NCBI GenBank assembly: GCA_050743265.1
Contig: JBOGEN010000060.1
Coordinates: 1-14,688 of the forward strand
Reading direction: 5' to 3'
Length of the DNA stretch: 14,688 nucleotides
Origin: JBOGEN01 sp050743265
GTDB taxonomy: Bacteria; Actinomycetota; Actinomycetes; JBOGEN01
The stretch's first letter is position 1. The number at the start of each line of letters is the position of its first letter. The notes beneath the pieces were generated by a model, which was not told the DNA's origin, searched no databases, and worked only from the letters and a program-made list of their open reading frames with translations. This document shows positions 14,584 through 14,688 of this stretch, in pieces. The translations under genes were made by a program, and so were the position numbers.

Positions 14584-14688
14584 CACGCCGCCTCGCGGGC
14601 GTTGCCGGCGGCCCGGGCACACCGGACCTCGCCGTGGACGGCGGCCGGGACATGGGCTGCCCGTGCAGGGGCCGCCGGAGCGGGGGCC
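14583..14688 (-). CDS. Possible 3' end of a gene running in from beyond the right edge
   Basis: A minus-strand frame is open from the window edge to a TGA at 14585-14583, giving about 34 Ala/Pro-rich residues ending in CARAAGNAREAA. Its stop shares a base with the ATG of the VOC gene (TGATG), the same junction as paaD-paaE, which is the main support. I do not recognise the sequence, and such a short open frame in GC-rich DNA can occur by chance. Confidence 0.3.
   Translation of the reverse strand, partial: APAPAAPARAAHVPAAVHGEVRCARAAGNAREAA

Overview
The window is very GC-rich, with strong G/C preference at third codon positions, frequent GTG/TTG starts and ATGA/GTGA-type gene overlaps. Together with the gene content this points to a member of the Actinomycetota; I cannot place the genus from sequence alone. 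There is no RNA gene of a known class, no CRISPR, no insertion sequence and no prophage. It reads as conserved chromosome.

Region 1 (1-6470): two large signalling genes diverge from a 115-bp gap. Leftward lies a soluble poly-HAMP / GAF / coiled-coil / histidine-kinase protein (osaA-like). It runs off the left edge before its ATPase domain, so it has no stop in the window. Rightward lies osaC-like, with an RsbW-type ATPase, PAS, two GAFs and a SpoIIE/PP2C phosphatase. The pair matches the Streptomyces osmoadaptation locus osaA/osaC: a stress-sensing histidine kinase beside a phosphatase and anti-sigma switch protein.

Region 2 (6560-10152, minus strand): thyX, dapA and rnj lie in the same order as in Mycobacterium tuberculosis. 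dapA and rnj overlap by 4 bp. The 279-bp thyX-dapA gap holds four inverted repeats, a terminator-like hairpin and a probable leaderless promoter for dapA.

Region 3 (10307-14043, minus strand): paaABCDE encodes the phenylacetyl-CoA 1,2-epoxidase. It has four overlapping junctions and a 17-bp palindrome in the paaA promoter. Upstream is a small VOC-fold protein (14221-14583), preceded by a possible gene end that continues beyond the right edge.

The most unusual sequence structures are at gene ends. rnj and paaE each end inside a short tandem repeat (17 bp and 16 bp) that re-copies the last codons together with the stop codon. Because neither period is a multiple of three, the repeated stops fall in all three frames. 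I found no convincing wholly new multi-gene system. The best leads are these stop-codon ladders, the structured thyX-dapA spacer and the homogenised 276-bp HAMP array.
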